64,000 nt of DNA from Pseudomonas jessenii (GCF_002236115.1 NZ_NIWT01000006.1:558001-622000); one strand, 5' to 3'; shown: positions 24,482 through 33,577, numbered from the stretch's first letter. Notes: generated from the sequence alone by a model not told the origin. A program made the numbers and translations.

Positions 24482-24937
24482 TCAGGGGCGGTTAACTTGT
24501 TGTTCAAGCTGTTCCAGGGCGGCCTCCAGGGCCAGTCGATAACCGCTGGCGCCAAGGCCGCAGATCACTCCCACCGCTACGTCGGAGAAGTAAGAGTGAT
24601 GGCGGAAAGGTTCGCGTTTGTGCACGTTAGACAAATGCACTTCGATGAATGGGATGCTCACCGCCAGCAGCGCGTCACGTAATGCGACACTTGTATGTGT
24701 AAAAGCTGCTGGGTTGATCAGAATGAAGTCCACGCCTTCACTGCGGGCAGCGTGGATGCGGTCGATCAATTCGTACTCGGCGTTGCTTTGCAGGTGCAGC
24801 AAATGGTGACCGGCTTCGCGGGCACGGCGTTCCAGGTCCTGGTTGATCTGCGCCAGCGTCGTGGCGCCGTAGGTGCCCGGTTCGCGAGTGCCGAGCAGGT
24901 TCAGGTTGGGTCCGTGCAGAACGAGTAACGTCGCCAT
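24482..24937 (-). CDS. aroQ: AroQ: type II 3-dehydroquinate dehydratase
   Basis: 151 residues, the standard length. It begins MATLLVLHGPNLNLLG, with the catalytic Tyr loop (REPGTYGATTL, about 17-27), NPAAFTHTSVALRDAL and FIEVHLSNVHKREPFRHHSY, all active-site elements of the dodecameric type II enzyme. It converts 3-dehydroquinate to 3-dehydroshikimate. First gene of the aroQ-accB-accC operon, a conserved arrangement in gammaproteobacteria. Confidence 0.97.
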   Translation of the reverse strand: MATLLVLHGPNLNLLGTREPGTYGATTLAQINQDLERRAREAGHHLLHLQSNAEYELIDRIHAARSEGVDFILINPAAFTHTSVALRDALLAVSIPFIEVHLSNVHKREPFRHHSYFSDVAVGVICGLGASGYRLALEAALEQLEQQVNRP

Positions 24938-24981
24938 CGGCGGTTCCTATGTTATCTGTGAGCAATTGTCAGAACCCGGCG

Positions 24982-25011
24982 ACTATGCCGCAAAGCCTTT
25001 GTGACTGTCCA
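24982..25011 (-). promoter_or_regulatory. Candidate promoter of aroQ-accB-accC
   Basis: On the minus strand TGGACA (25011-25006) and CATAGT (24987-24982) are spaced 18 nt, 45 nt before the aroQ ATG. Both boxes are fair matches to the sigma-70 consensus. Confidence 0.4.
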
Positions 25012-25069
25012 GTTCTCTGCAATAGCCAGCACGATGACCGATGTTTGCGCGAAATATATGACTGCTTGA

Positions 25070-26815
25070 TTAAAATTGGTCATTCGCCCTGATTACACGT
25101 TCGGCGAAGTCCCTGGCGTTGATCTCGCCGATCACCCGCACATCGGCGCGTTCGACACCATCCTTGCCAAAAAACATCAGGGCCGGGGGGCCGAACAACT
25201 GGTAGCGATCGAGCAGGGCGCGTTGCTCGGCGTTGCTGGCGGTGATGTCGAAGCGGATCAGCCGGTAACCCTTGAGGCGTTCGATGACGACAGGGTCATC
25301 CAGTACCTCGCGTTCGATGACCTTGCAGCTGATGCACCAGTCGGCGTACCAGTCGAGCAGCAGCGGTGTACCGGACGACCGGGCCTCAGCGAGCACGCGG
25401 TCCAGATCGGCGGAAGTGCTGACGGTTTGCCAGGTGCTGGTGTTTTGCGCAGGTCCGTTGTTGTCAGCGATACGGGGCTGGCCGATCGGGTTGAACGGAT
25501 CGGTCTGGCCGCTGAAGGCGCCATACCAGCAGGCCAGTGCGTAAAACAGCAGGAACATGCCGAACAATTGCCCCAGGCGTTTGCGTGGTGGTTTATAGAC
25601 GAACTCCAGCGCACCCATGAACAGGCCGACACCGCCGGCCAGCAAACCGATCAGCAGCAAGGTGACCTGGCCCGGCAAGACGCGGCCGAGCAGGCCAACG
25701 GCCAACCCGAGCAACAACACGCCAATCGCGTTTTTCACGTAGATCAGCCACGGACCGCTCTTCGGCAGCCAGGCTGCGCCACCGGTGGCCACCAGCAACA
25801 GCGGCGCGCCCATGCCGAGGCCGAGCATGAACAGTTTCAAGCCGCCGCCCAGCGCATCGCCACTGGCGCTGATGTACAGCAGCGCCCCGGCCAATGGTGC
25901 CGAAACGCAGGGTGAAACCAGCAGGCTGGAGACCACGCCCAACACTGCGGCGCCCAACAGTGAGCCGCCTTTGGTGCGGCCGGCGATGCGGTCCAGGCGA
26001 CTGCTGATGACATGCGGCAGCTTGAGTTCGAAGACGCCGAACATCGCCAAGGCAAACACGGCAAAAAACATCGCGAACGGCACCAGCACCCAGGCCGATT
26101 GCAGCCGCGCCTGTAGATTGAGCTGGGCGCCGAACAGGCCCATCAGGGCGCCGAGCAGGGCAAAACAAGCGGCCATCGGCAGCACATAGGCCAGTGAAAG
26201 ATTGAAACCGCGCCAGCCACCGACCTGACCGCGCAGCACCACCCCGGAAAGGATCGGCAGCATGGGCAGCACGCACGGCGTGAACGTCAGGCCCAGGCCG
26301 GCGAGGAAAAACAACGCCAGTTCGCGCCAGCTCCATTGATAAGCCGTCGCCGGAGCGCCGCTGCCGTCGATGCTCAGGCGCTCGGTTTCCGGCGGATAGC
26401 ACAGGCCTTTGTCGGCACATCCCTGATAGGTCACGACCAGGGTGAAGGCACGTTGGTCGGTGCGCGGCAACTCAACGTCGAGAATGCCGTGGTAGACCTC
26501 GACATCGCCGAAGTATTCATCGTGCTTTTTCTGGCCGTCGGGCAGTTTCGCCGCGCCGAGGAGGACATCGGCCGGGTCGGCGCGAAACTGAAAACGGTGG
26601 CGGTAGAGGTAGTAACCTTCGGTGGCGACGAAACGCAACTTGATCGATTGCGGTGTGCTGTCTACCAGGCTCAGCTGGAAAGCTTCGCGCACCGGCAGGA
26701 AGTCGGCGCTGTTGTTGATCGAGCCCAGGCTTGAGCTGGGCCGGTTCTCCAGCAAGCCAGTGGCGCTAGCCGGCAGGACGAACACTAAAAACAACAGGCA
26801 GAGCAAGCGGCGCAT
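25070..26815 (-). CDS. dsbD: DsbD: thiol:disulfide interchange protein (cytochrome c biogenesis type)
   Basis: 581 residues from the ATG at 26815 (MRRLLCLLFLVFVLPASA, a signal peptide); a longer open frame to 27226 runs through a REP and is rejected. Periplasmic alpha domain with the redox pair in CADKGLC (about residue 140). The eight-helix transmembrane beta domain has FTPCVLPML and SPCVSAPLAGAL. The C-terminal thioredoxin-like gamma domain has DWYADWCISCKVIEREV (CxxC is CISC). DsbD carries electrons from cytosolic thioredoxin to periplasmic DsbC, DsbG and CcmG. Its position next to aroQ matches P. aeruginosa dipZ from memory. Confidence 0.95.
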   Translation of the reverse strand: MRRLLCLLFLVFVLPASATGLLENRPSSSLGSINNSADFLPVREAFQLSLVDSTPQSIKLRFVATEGYYLYRHRFQFRADPADVLLGAAKLPDGQKKHDEYFGDVEVYHGILDVELPRTDQRAFTLVVTYQGCADKGLCYPPETERLSIDGSGAPATAYQWSWRELALFFLAGLGLTFTPCVLPMLPILSGVVLRGQVGGWRGFNLSLAYVLPMAACFALLGALMGLFGAQLNLQARLQSAWVLVPFAMFFAVFALAMFGVFELKLPHVISSRLDRIAGRTKGGSLLGAAVLGVVSSLLVSPCVSAPLAGALLYISASGDALGGGLKLFMLGLGMGAPLLLVATGGAAWLPKSGPWLIYVKNAIGVLLLGLAVGLLGRVLPGQVTLLLIGLLAGGVGLFMGALEFVYKPPRKRLGQLFGMFLLFYALACWYGAFSGQTDPFNPIGQPRIADNNGPAQNTSTWQTVSTSADLDRVLAEARSSGTPLLLDWYADWCISCKVIEREVLDDPVVIERLKGYRLIRFDITASNAEQRALLDRYQLFGPPALMFFGKDGVERADVRVIGEINARDFAERVIRANDQF

Positions 26816-26900
26816 GACGATCTCGCGTATCGGAATTGGGGGGATGATAGCGGACGGCGGCGTGATATGCAGGAGGGGAGTCTGAGGTGTTTGTTCTGAC

Positions 26901-26980
26901 GCCATCGCGAGCAAGCTCGCTCCCACAGGGGATTTGCGTCGTGCACAAATCAAATGTGGGAGCGAGCTTGCTCGCGATGG
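26901..26980. repeat. Two REP units in reversed polarity upstream of dsbD
   Basis: The left unit reads ATCGCGAGCAAGCTCGCTCC and the right unit GGGAGCGAGCTTGCTCGCGA, i.e. the opposite order to the other REPINs in this window. The spacer between the units is short. The pair ends 8 nt before the chemoreceptor stop codon. Confidence 0.85.
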
Positions 26981-26987
26981 CGGTCTA

Positions 26988-28934
26988 TCAGACGCGGAAG
27001 GCCTGAACGGCTGTATGCAATCGACCACCCAGCACCAGAAGATTTTCTCCCTGTTCACGCCCTTCACCAATGCGCAGCAAATTATCCCCGCCCAGCTGGT
27101 GAATCCGCTCACTGTGGTCACGGATTTCGCTGACAGCACCGCTTTGCTGGGCGGTGACATCGGCGATGCGTACCGCCGTGTCGGAAATGGTCTGGATCGC
27201 CCCGACGATTTTATCCAGCGCGCCATCAGCGGCCTGGGCCTGGCTGGCCGTGGCTTCGGCGTGTTCGACCTGGGCTCGCATGCCCTCCACCGATTGCCGC
27301 GCGGCGGTTTGCAGCCCTGCGATCAGCGTCTGGATTTCTGCGGTGGCCCCAGCGGTACGTTGCGCCAGTGAGCGCACCTCTTCGGCCACCACCGCAAAAC
27401 CTCGGCCCATTTCCCCGGCCCGGGCCGCCTCGATGGCGGCGTTCAAGGCCAGCAGGTTGGTCTGGTCGGCAATCGAGCGGATCACCGTCAACACGCCGCC
27501 GATGGTGGCCGACTCTTCGGCCAGGTGTTCGATCATTTGCGCATTGCCTTGCACTTCATCCACCAGCGCATGCAGGCCGGTGAGGCTCAGGCCAATGACT
27601 TTCTGTCCATGCTCCACGGCCAGGCCGGCGTGGCGGCTGGCTTCGGCGGCCTGGCTGGCGTCGCCGGCGACTTGTTGAATGGTCGCTTCCAGTTCGCTGA
27701 GGGAGTCGCGGATCAGTGCCGTGTCGCCAGCCTGATGCTCGGCACCGTCATGCAGGTCGTTGCTCAGGTCGGCCAGGGTGCGGCTGCTGCCGGCCACTTG
27801 TTCGGCGTTGCGGCGAATGGTCCCCACCAGGTCCACCAGATAAGCGCGCAAGCGGTTGAGGGAGGCTTCAATGTCATGCAATTCGCGGTTGGTGTTGCCC
27901 AGTTGAATGTCGCGGCTGAAGTCGCCTTCGGCCCAAGTCGAGAGGGCCGGGGCGAGGTTGGTCAGGGTCCGTGCGAGTTTGCGTTGCAGGGTGTCGATCA
28001 GCAATGCGATCAACAGAATCAAGCCGATCATCACGCCTTGCATCAGCCGTACTTCACCCTGGATCTGCCCGTGCTGGGCGCGCACCACCGGCTCCATCCC
28101 GGCAATGGCCTGTTGCACGTCGGCGATTTTCAGGTGGGTCGCCGCGCTGAGGTCGGCGCGCTTGCGGATTTGATCGCGAGTGCGCGAGAGCTCGGCCGGA
28201 TAGCGGATGAGCAGGCTGTTGAGCTCGCGCTTGAGGCCGACGCCGGCATCTTCGGCGACGGTTTTTTCCTTGTTCTCCAGGCCCATCATCGAGGCGAAAT
28301 CATCAGTGTTCGACTCGCTGCTGGTGGTCACGCCCAGCAATGGCAGGGCGTCGAGTTTCTCTGCCTGGATACGGATGTTGGCCACTTCGCGTTCGACATC
28401 GGCGGCCAGTTCGCTGCGGCCGCTGCTGACCAGTTTGTCCCGGGTCAGGGACAATTTTCCCAAGTGTTGCGATGCGGTGAGCAGCGGCGTGAGGTAGGCC
28501 GCATTGCCACTGGCGTACTGGCTGAGTTGATCGAGACTGGCGCCCAGTTCCCGCTCGGCCTGCAGCAGCAAGGCCTGCGGATCGCCTGCCAGTTTGCCGG
28601 CGGCCAGCAGGTCGGTCTTGCTGAATTCTTCAAGGGTCGACAGGCTGGGGCGCAACGCCTCGGCCAAGGCCGGTGGCAATTCGCCGAGTTCTTTTTGCAG
28701 GCTGTCGATGCCTTGGGCGGCACTGCTCAGGCGCAGCGCATCGCCGCTGCCCAGGTAATCCTCAATGCTGCGGGCGACGTCATTCTGAAATTGCTGCGAC
28801 AGGCCCAGGTAGCGCTCCATTAATAGATATGGACGCTCCAGGGCTTTCTGCGACCACCACAGCGTAGCGCCGAGGGCCACGCACACGGCCACCAGAAGGA
28901 GGGTATTGAGATTGGTTAGCAGCTTCAGGCGCAT
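26988..28934 (-). CDS. Methyl-accepting chemotaxis protein, CtpL-like
   Basis: 648 residues. A membrane helix at about 8-28, a long helical periplasmic sensor region (30-300, rich in Leu/Ala/Glu heptads), a second helix (MQGVMIGLILLIALLIDTL, about 305-325), HAMP, then a signalling domain. The hairpin tip reads ADQTNLLALNAAIEAARAGE and GRGFAVVAEEVRSLAQR. It should relay ligand signals to CheA/CheW. The position between dsbD and gcbA matches PA4844 (CtpL, implicated in phosphate and chlorophenol taxis), so a related role is possible. The ligand cannot be read from the sequence. No CheB/CheR pentapeptide tail is seen. Confidence 0.9.
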   Translation of the reverse strand: MRLKLLTNLNTLLLVAVCVALGATLWWSQKALERPYLLMERYLGLSQQFQNDVARSIEDYLGSGDALRLSSAAQGIDSLQKELGELPPALAEALRPSLSTLEEFSKTDLLAAGKLAGDPQALLLQAERELGASLDQLSQYASGNAAYLTPLLTASQHLGKLSLTRDKLVSSGRSELAADVEREVANIRIQAEKLDALPLLGVTTSSESNTDDFASMMGLENKEKTVAEDAGVGLKRELNSLLIRYPAELSRTRDQIRKRADLSAATHLKIADVQQAIAGMEPVVRAQHGQIQGEVRLMQGVMIGLILLIALLIDTLQRKLARTLTNLAPALSTWAEGDFSRDIQLGNTNRELHDIEASLNRLRAYLVDLVGTIRRNAEQVAGSSRTLADLSNDLHDGAEHQAGDTALIRDSLSELEATIQQVAGDASQAAEASRHAGLAVEHGQKVIGLSLTGLHALVDEVQGNAQMIEHLAEESATIGGVLTVIRSIADQTNLLALNAAIEAARAGEMGRGFAVVAEEVRSLAQRTAGATAEIQTLIAGLQTAARQSVEGMRAQVEHAEATASQAQAADGALDKIVGAIQTISDTAVRIADVTAQQSGAVSEIRDHSERIHQLGGDNLLRIGEGREQGENLLVLGGRLHTAVQAFRV

Positions 28935-28986
28935 TACGGACTACCAACGGCAGAAATGGTAAGTGCCTGAAGTTATTGCGTTTCTG

Positions 28987-30657
28987 TTACAGGGTTATGA
29001 CCGTATCGGTCGATTCCGATAAAAAAGTGGCACTTTGCTTTGATGTGCGTGCGCCCTGTACGCGATTGCGTCCGCCGTGTTTGGCGCGATACAGCGCTTC
29101 GTCCGCCTGGTTGGCCATCATCAGGCTGTCGGAGCTTTCGCAAAGCTCAACCACTCCGGCACTGAAGGTGCACCACAGATCCTCGGGTTGCGCGGGATAG
29201 TGAATCTCGGCAAAGCGCTGACGGATTTCATCGAGCACGTTGTAGGCCGCTTCGATATCGGTATCCGGCATGACGATGGCGAACTCTTCGCCACCGTAGC
29301 GGCCGATGAAATCGGTTTTGCGCAGGCGTTGCTTGAGAAACAGCGCCAGGCTCTTGATCACCCGGTCGCCCATGGGGTGGCCGTGGCTGTCATTGACCCG
29401 TTTGAAGTGGTCAATGTCGAGCATGGCAAAGCTCAGCGGCTTGCTTTCGCGGCGGGCGCGGAACGAACAGTCTTCGAGCAATTGCAGGATATGCGTGTGG
29501 TTGTACAACCCGGTGAGACTGTCGCGGACCATCCGTGCCTTGAGGTTGCGTGCCCGGGCCGCGCGGTTGCGTACGGTGGTGATCAGGTGCCGGGGCTTGA
29601 TCGGTTTGGTCAGGAAGTCGTCGCCGCCCTCGCTCATGGCGTCGAGCTGCTTGTCCAGGTCGTCTTCGGCCGACAGGTAAATGATCGGCACGCTGACGTA
29701 ACGGTCGTTATGGCGGATCACCTTGGCCAGTTCCGTACCGGTGCAGGCCGGCATGTACATGTCGAGGATGATCAGGTCCGGCTGGAAGTCCGCCAGTTCG
29801 GCCATGGCCTGGATCGGCTCGATGAGCGTGCGGGTGACGATCCCGGCGCTGTTGAGCAGACGCTCGGTGTGCAAGGCCTGGGCGCGGGAGTCGTCGATGA
29901 TCAGCACTTTATAAGGCTCGTACTGGGCAACGCAGGTCAGGACTTCGATCTTCTCCAGCAGGCTCGACGCTTCGAGGGTGCCGGTAAGGAATTCCTGGCC
30001 GCCCGCACGCACGGCGGCCAGGCGGGTCGGGGTGTCGGTTTCGTGCAGGCTGAAGAACAGCAGCGGCAGCTGATGATCGAGGCCTTCCTGGGCTTCGGCG
30101 GCCAGTTTCAGGCCGACACCGGTGCCACTGAAGTCCACGTCCATGACAATCGCCGCCGGCATGCGCTCGACCATCGATGAGCGAAACGCGTCTACGCTGT
30201 CCAGGGACTGGGCGCTGAGGCCGAAGAATTCCAGTTGTTTGGCCAGGCGCTCGGCGCGGTCGTGATCCTGCAACATCACGTAGATGGGCTTGCGCAGCGG
30301 CGGCAGGAAGGTTTGATCGAGTTGGTCGCCATGGCGCAGGCCGGTGCGTGACAGGCGCTGCATCAAGCGGTTGAGATCGGTGATCAGGCCACTGCTCAGG
30401 CGTCCGCGATTGGCGTCGACCGCTTCCAGTGACTGACCGATGTGGCGTGCCAGTTGCGAGTGTTCCGGTTGTTCGAAACGCTCGGCGAAACGCAGCAGGC
30501 GCAGATTGGCCTCGCTCAGTTCCGAAAGGTCGGCGGTGGACCACTCACTGCGTTGCAGGCGCTGCCATATCTCAAGAATCTGACGAGCCTGATGAATTAC
30601 CCGCTGGGCAAAGTGGTGCTTGAGGCGCTCGCGGCTGGGATCTTCTGGCTCGGTCAT
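28987..30657 (-). CDS. gcbA: GcbA-like response-regulator diguanylate cyclase
   Basis: 556 residues from the ATG at 30657 (MTEPEDPSRERLKHHF); a GTG at 30684 is an alternative. A helical N-terminal region (1-120) precedes a first receiver (about 125-250) that has the acceptor region VMDVDF but lacks the conserved Lys (FLTGTLE). A second, complete receiver (255-375; VLIIDDSRA, LILDMYMP, FLTKPIKP) and a GGDEF domain (385-545) with GRYGGEEFAIVMPD follow. The intact GGEEF signature predicts active c-di-GMP synthesis. GcbA (PA4843, Pfl01_0623) promotes biofilm attachment; the match is by architecture and synteny, from memory. Confidence 0.88.
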   Translation of the reverse strand: MTEPEDPSRERLKHHFAQRVIHQARQILEIWQRLQRSEWSTADLSELSEANLRLLRFAERFEQPEHSQLARHIGQSLEAVDANRGRLSSGLITDLNRLMQRLSRTGLRHGDQLDQTFLPPLRKPIYVMLQDHDRAERLAKQLEFFGLSAQSLDSVDAFRSSMVERMPAAIVMDVDFSGTGVGLKLAAEAQEGLDHQLPLLFFSLHETDTPTRLAAVRAGGQEFLTGTLEASSLLEKIEVLTCVAQYEPYKVLIIDDSRAQALHTERLLNSAGIVTRTLIEPIQAMAELADFQPDLIILDMYMPACTGTELAKVIRHNDRYVSVPIIYLSAEDDLDKQLDAMSEGGDDFLTKPIKPRHLITTVRNRAARARNLKARMVRDSLTGLYNHTHILQLLEDCSFRARRESKPLSFAMLDIDHFKRVNDSHGHPMGDRVIKSLALFLKQRLRKTDFIGRYGGEEFAIVMPDTDIEAAYNVLDEIRQRFAEIHYPAQPEDLWCTFSAGVVELCESSDSLMMANQADEALYRAKHGGRNRVQGARTSKQSATFLSESTDTVITL

Positions 30658-31144
30658 ATCCTGACTACTAGTTAGGGTGCACACTGAGGTCGAGTGGTGG
30701 CTCTATGCTAGCACCACTTTTCCATTACATGAGTGCTGTACGTCAATAATCTGCAATGTGTCTTTATTCAGTTTGTGACTGGCCGGTCTTGTTCTAGCCT
30801 TTCAAGTCGCGGTTTTAAGGGGCGAAGTACCTGAATCAGGGCACTTGGCGGGGGGCGGGGTGGAAATGGGCGAGTGACGGAACGCCGGCCATTCATGATT
30901 TTTTTGCCAGTGCTGATCGGCCCGTTTTTTCGGGTATTAGAGGGTCGGGGATTCCCTTAGGGTGGCAATCCAAACCATTAGGGGGGATTTTGAGGGTCGC
31001 CGCGTCGTCGGGTGCGCAGACGTTCTTTTGATCCGCAAGCCCGGTAATTTTCCGCATCGGTGCGATGGCGGGTGCCGGGCCAAGGCACGTTGTTGTATGG
31101 TTGTGGTCGAACCGTTGAACTCAAGAGCTTGAAAGGATATCGCC
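30658..31144. other. Intergenic region between gcbA and the DUF2333 gene
   Basis: 487 nt between divergent genes with no convincing ORF. It must hold the promoters of both genes. A short imperfect palindrome (GTGGTGGCTC...GCACCAC, 30693-30716) lies near gcbA. Poly-T patches at 30901-30906 and 30927-30932 are not preceded by clear stems. No known RNA gene recognised. Confidence 0.5.
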
Positions 31145-32212
31145 ATGCTGGACTGGAAGAACCGCACAGACAGTGCGCCTGAACGTGCCGCTGAACCGAA
31201 GTCGGAGACCCGCAGTTATCTGGGTGGTCTGTTGTTCAGCCGGGCGCTGGCCACTCTGCTGGGCATCTACCTGTTGGTGGCGAGTGTCCTGGGCTGGTAC
31301 TGGAGCCAGGAGCCGGCGCTGTTCCCGGTCCAGCAAACCGCTCAACTGGCGGCCGAAAAAGAAGGCAAGCAGATGGTCGTCGGCTACACCACGGTGGAAA
31401 CCCTCAAGACCGTTGCCGGCACCTTGCTGACCAAGCAGGGCGGCTATATTTCCAACGACCGATTCCCGCCAGGCCTGTGGATGGACAACATGCCGAGCTG
31501 GGAATATGGCGTGCTGGTGCAGGTCCGCGACCTGAGCAGGGCACTGCGTAAAGACTTCGCCCGTTCGCAATCGCAGTCCGCCGAAGACGCCGACCTGGCC
31601 AAGGCCGAGCCGCGCTTCAACTTCGACAACAAGAGCTGGGTGCTGCCATCCAGTGAGTCCGAGTACCTGGAGGGCATCAATTCCCTGAGCCGCTATCAGG
31701 CGCGACTGTCCGATCCTAACCAGAAGAGCGCGTTGTTCTATGCCCGCGCCGACAACCTGAACAACTGGCTGGGTGACGTCGGCACCCGTCTGGGTTCGCT
31801 GTCGCAACGACTGTCGGCCAGTGTGGGCCGGGTCAAGCTCAACACTGCGCTGAAGACCGAGGTGGTGACGCCGGGTGTGGCGCCGCAAGTCGATGAGGAA
31901 ATCGTCGAAACCCCATGGCTGCAGATCGACAACGTGTTCTACGAAGCTCGCGGCCAGGCCTGGGCTCTCTCGCATTTGCTACGCGCCATTGAAGTCGACT
32001 TCGCCGATGTGCTGGCCAAGAAGAACGCCACGGTCAGCGTGCGCCAGATCATTCGTGAACTGGAAGCGTCGCAGGAGCCGGTGTGGAGCCCGATGATCCT
32101 GAACGGCAGTGGCTTCGGCGTACTGGCCAACCACTCGCTGGTCATGGCCAACTACATTTCCCGGGCCAACGCGGCGGTGATCGATTTGCGTCAACTGCTC
32201 AATCAGGGCTGA
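31145..32212 (+). CDS. DUF2333 family membrane-anchored protein
   Basis: 355 residues with GAAAGGA 7 nt before the ATG. One membrane helix near the N-terminus (ALATLLGIYLLVASVLGWYW, about 35-55), then a periplasmic domain conserved in gammaproteobacteria (TVAGTLLTKQGGYISNDRFPPGLWMDNMP; SEYLEGINSLSRYQARL; VFYEARGQAWALSHLLRAIEVDF). Function is unknown. The downstream NUDIX gene starts 3 nt after its stop, so the two are an operon. The pair matches PA4842-PA4841 from memory. Confidence 0.92.
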   Translation: MLDWKNRTDSAPERAAEPKSETRSYLGGLLFSRALATLLGIYLLVASVLGWYWSQEPALFPVQQTAQLAAEKEGKQMVVGYTTVETLKTVAGTLLTKQGGYISNDRFPPGLWMDNMPSWEYGVLVQVRDLSRALRKDFARSQSQSAEDADLAKAEPRFNFDNKSWVLPSSESEYLEGINSLSRYQARLSDPNQKSALFYARADNLNNWLGDVGTRLGSLSQRLSASVGRVKLNTALKTEVVTPGVAPQVDEEIVETPWLQIDNVFYEARGQAWALSHLLRAIEVDFADVLAKKNATVSVRQIIRELEASQEPVWSPMILNGSGFGVLANHSLVMANYISRANAAVIDLRQLLNQG

Positions 32213-32215
32213 GTC

Positions 32216-32773
32216 ATGGTCGATAATGCCAGGGAGGCCGCGCACCGTGCGGCTTCCGATGCCGAACAGATCGCCTGGGTTGACGAGCAGGACAACCTGC
32301 TCGGCGCCCTGGTTCGTTCCGATTTGCGCGAGCGCGGGCTGATCGGGCGCGGCACCTACATTATGTTGTTCAACTCCGCTGGCGAGCTGTGCGTGCATCG
32401 CCGCACCCTGAGCAAGGCAATCTATCCCGGTTTCTGGGACGTGGCGGCGGGGGGCATGGTGCTCGCCAGTGAAACTTATGCCGAGTCGGCGGCAAGGGAA
32501 CTGGAGGAAGAACTGGGCGTGAGTGGCGTGGAACTGACCGCCCATGACCACTTTTACTTTGAGGACACCGGCAATCGCCTGTGGTGTTCGGCGTTCTCGG
32601 CGGTGTGGGACGGCCCGTTGATCCTGCAACCGGAAGAGGTGCTCGAAGCGCGCTTTATCCCTATCGATCAGGTCATGCTGGAAATCGAGCAAAAGCCTTA
32701 TTGCCCGGACTCTCTGGCCGCGTTGAAGCGCTATTTGCGCTCACGCCGGATCGACGTCGCAAAACAGCTATAA
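32216..32773 (+). CDS. NUDIX hydrolase, YfcD-like
   Basis: 185 residues. The Nudix box spans about residues 78-100: G of AAGGMVLASE, then TYAESAARELEEELGV, fitting Gx5Ex7REUxEExGU. YfcD-type proteins resemble isopentenyl-diphosphate isomerase and hydrolyse unknown nucleoside-diphosphate-linked substrates (IHRRTLSK...YPGFWDVAAGG region: VHRRTLSKAIYPGFWD). Translated right after the DUF2333 gene; a strong terminator follows 6 nt after the stop. Confidence 0.93.
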   Translation: MVDNAREAAHRAASDAEQIAWVDEQDNLLGALVRSDLRERGLIGRGTYIMLFNSAGELCVHRRTLSKAIYPGFWDVAAGGMVLASETYAESAARELEEELGVSGVELTAHDHFYFEDTGNRLWCSAFSAVWDGPLILQPEEVLEARFIPIDQVMLEIEQKPYCPDSLAALKRYLRSRRIDVAKQL

Positions 32774-32778
32774 ATTGG

Positions 32779-32809
32779 CGCCGATTGGCTCTTAGCAATC
32801 GGCGTTTTT
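32779..32809 (+). terminator. Intrinsic terminator after the NUDIX gene
   Basis: CGCCGATTG (32779-32787) pairs with CAATCGGCG (32796-32804) around an 8-nt loop, followed by TTTTT. Confidence 0.9.
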
Positions 32810-32854
32810 GCCGTTACACTGCGCGACCTTTTTAAACTGAACCGGTATTGCTTC

Positions 32855-32956
32855 CTGTAGGAGCGAGCCTGCTCGCGAAAAACGCAAGAACGACACGGGC
32901 TGTCTGACGTCCCGCGTCATCGTTGACGTCCATCGCGAGCGAGCTCGCTCCTACAG
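32855..32956. repeat. REPIN between the NUDIX gene and yciH
   Basis: Inverted REP pair: CTGTAGGAGCGAGCCTGCTC on the left and GAGCGAGCTCGCTCCTACAG on the right, about 60 nt apart. The arms are slightly diverged from the consensus. Confidence 0.88.
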
Positions 32957-33069
32957 TGAAATGAATGTCGTACCGTTTCAGTAGCGCTGCCCCTGCCTGA
33001 GTGGGGCTTCGCGGTCGATAGCCTTCCCAAGTGCTGCGACCAGTCTTTGTCCTCCGAAGAGGATTGCCG

Positions 33070-33441
33070 GTGGCCAAAAAAGCCGCATCCTTCGCCGCCT
33101 TGGGCGGCCTGGTATTTTCCACCGACGCAGGTCGTCATTGCCCGGAATGCAGTAAACCGGTGGACGCCTGCATCTGCAGACAGACCGTTATCCCGGCCGG
33201 CGACGGCATCGCTCGCGTGCGTCGCGAAAGCAAGGGCCGTGGCGGCAAGACGGTGACCACCATCACCGGCGTGCCGTTGGCTGAAGACGCGCTCAAGGAC
33301 CTGGCCACGACGTTGAAGAAACGCTGTGGTACCGGTGGGGCGCTGAAAGACGGTGTCATCGAAATCCAGGGCGATCATGTCGAGCTACTCTTGGCAGAAC
33401 TGATCAAGCTCGGTTTCAAAGCGAAGAAGTCCGGCGGCTAG
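33070..33441 (+). CDS. yciH: YciH: SUI1/eIF1-like translation factor
   Basis: 123 residues from a GTG at 33070 with GAGGA upstream. It begins VAKKAASFAALGGLVFSTDAG. CPECSKPVDACIC (about 21-33) is the YciH Cys motif, and the C-terminal SUI1 fold includes RVRRESKGRGGKTVTTITGV and LKKRCGTGGALKDGVIEIQGDH. The protein resembles eIF1 and can influence start-codon fidelity; its role in bacteria is not fully settled. It lies upstream of speA on the same strand, with a nested inverted repeat between them. Confidence 0.94.
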   Translation: MAKKAASFAALGGLVFSTDAGRHCPECSKPVDACICRQTVIPAGDGIARVRRESKGRGGKTVTTITGVPLAEDALKDLATTLKKRCGTGGALKDGVIEIQGDHVELLLAELIKLGFKAKKSGG

Positions 33442-33445
33442 CAGC

Positions 33446-33523
33446 CTCTGTGAAAACCACCCTCGGCTTGATCCGGTCCTGATGACATTCAGGTCCGGCA
33501 TCGTCTACATGGTTTTCACAGAG
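33446..33523. other. Nested inverted repeats between yciH and speA
   Basis: A perfect 14-bp outer repeat, CTCTGTGAAAACCA (33446-33459) and TGGTTTTCACAGAG (33510-33523), encloses an inner hairpin of 10 bp with one mismatch (33473-33482 with 33489-33498, loop TGACAT). It starts 5 nt after the yciH stop. The element could be a terminator-like structure, an RNA, or a small transposable remnant. Confidence 0.6.
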
Positions 33524-33577
33524 CCTGTTCATGACCGGTATCTAAACTCACTGCGGTCGGCGGGGTCTATTGCCTCG

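Noticed and set aside
25070..27226. Longer dsbD start at 27226
   Set aside because: The extension translates REP sequence and overlaps the chemoreceptor end; the signal peptide starts at 26815.
27525..28823. 432-codon open frame on the plus strand opposite the chemoreceptor
   Set aside because: Antisense shadow of a well-supported chemoreceptor gene.
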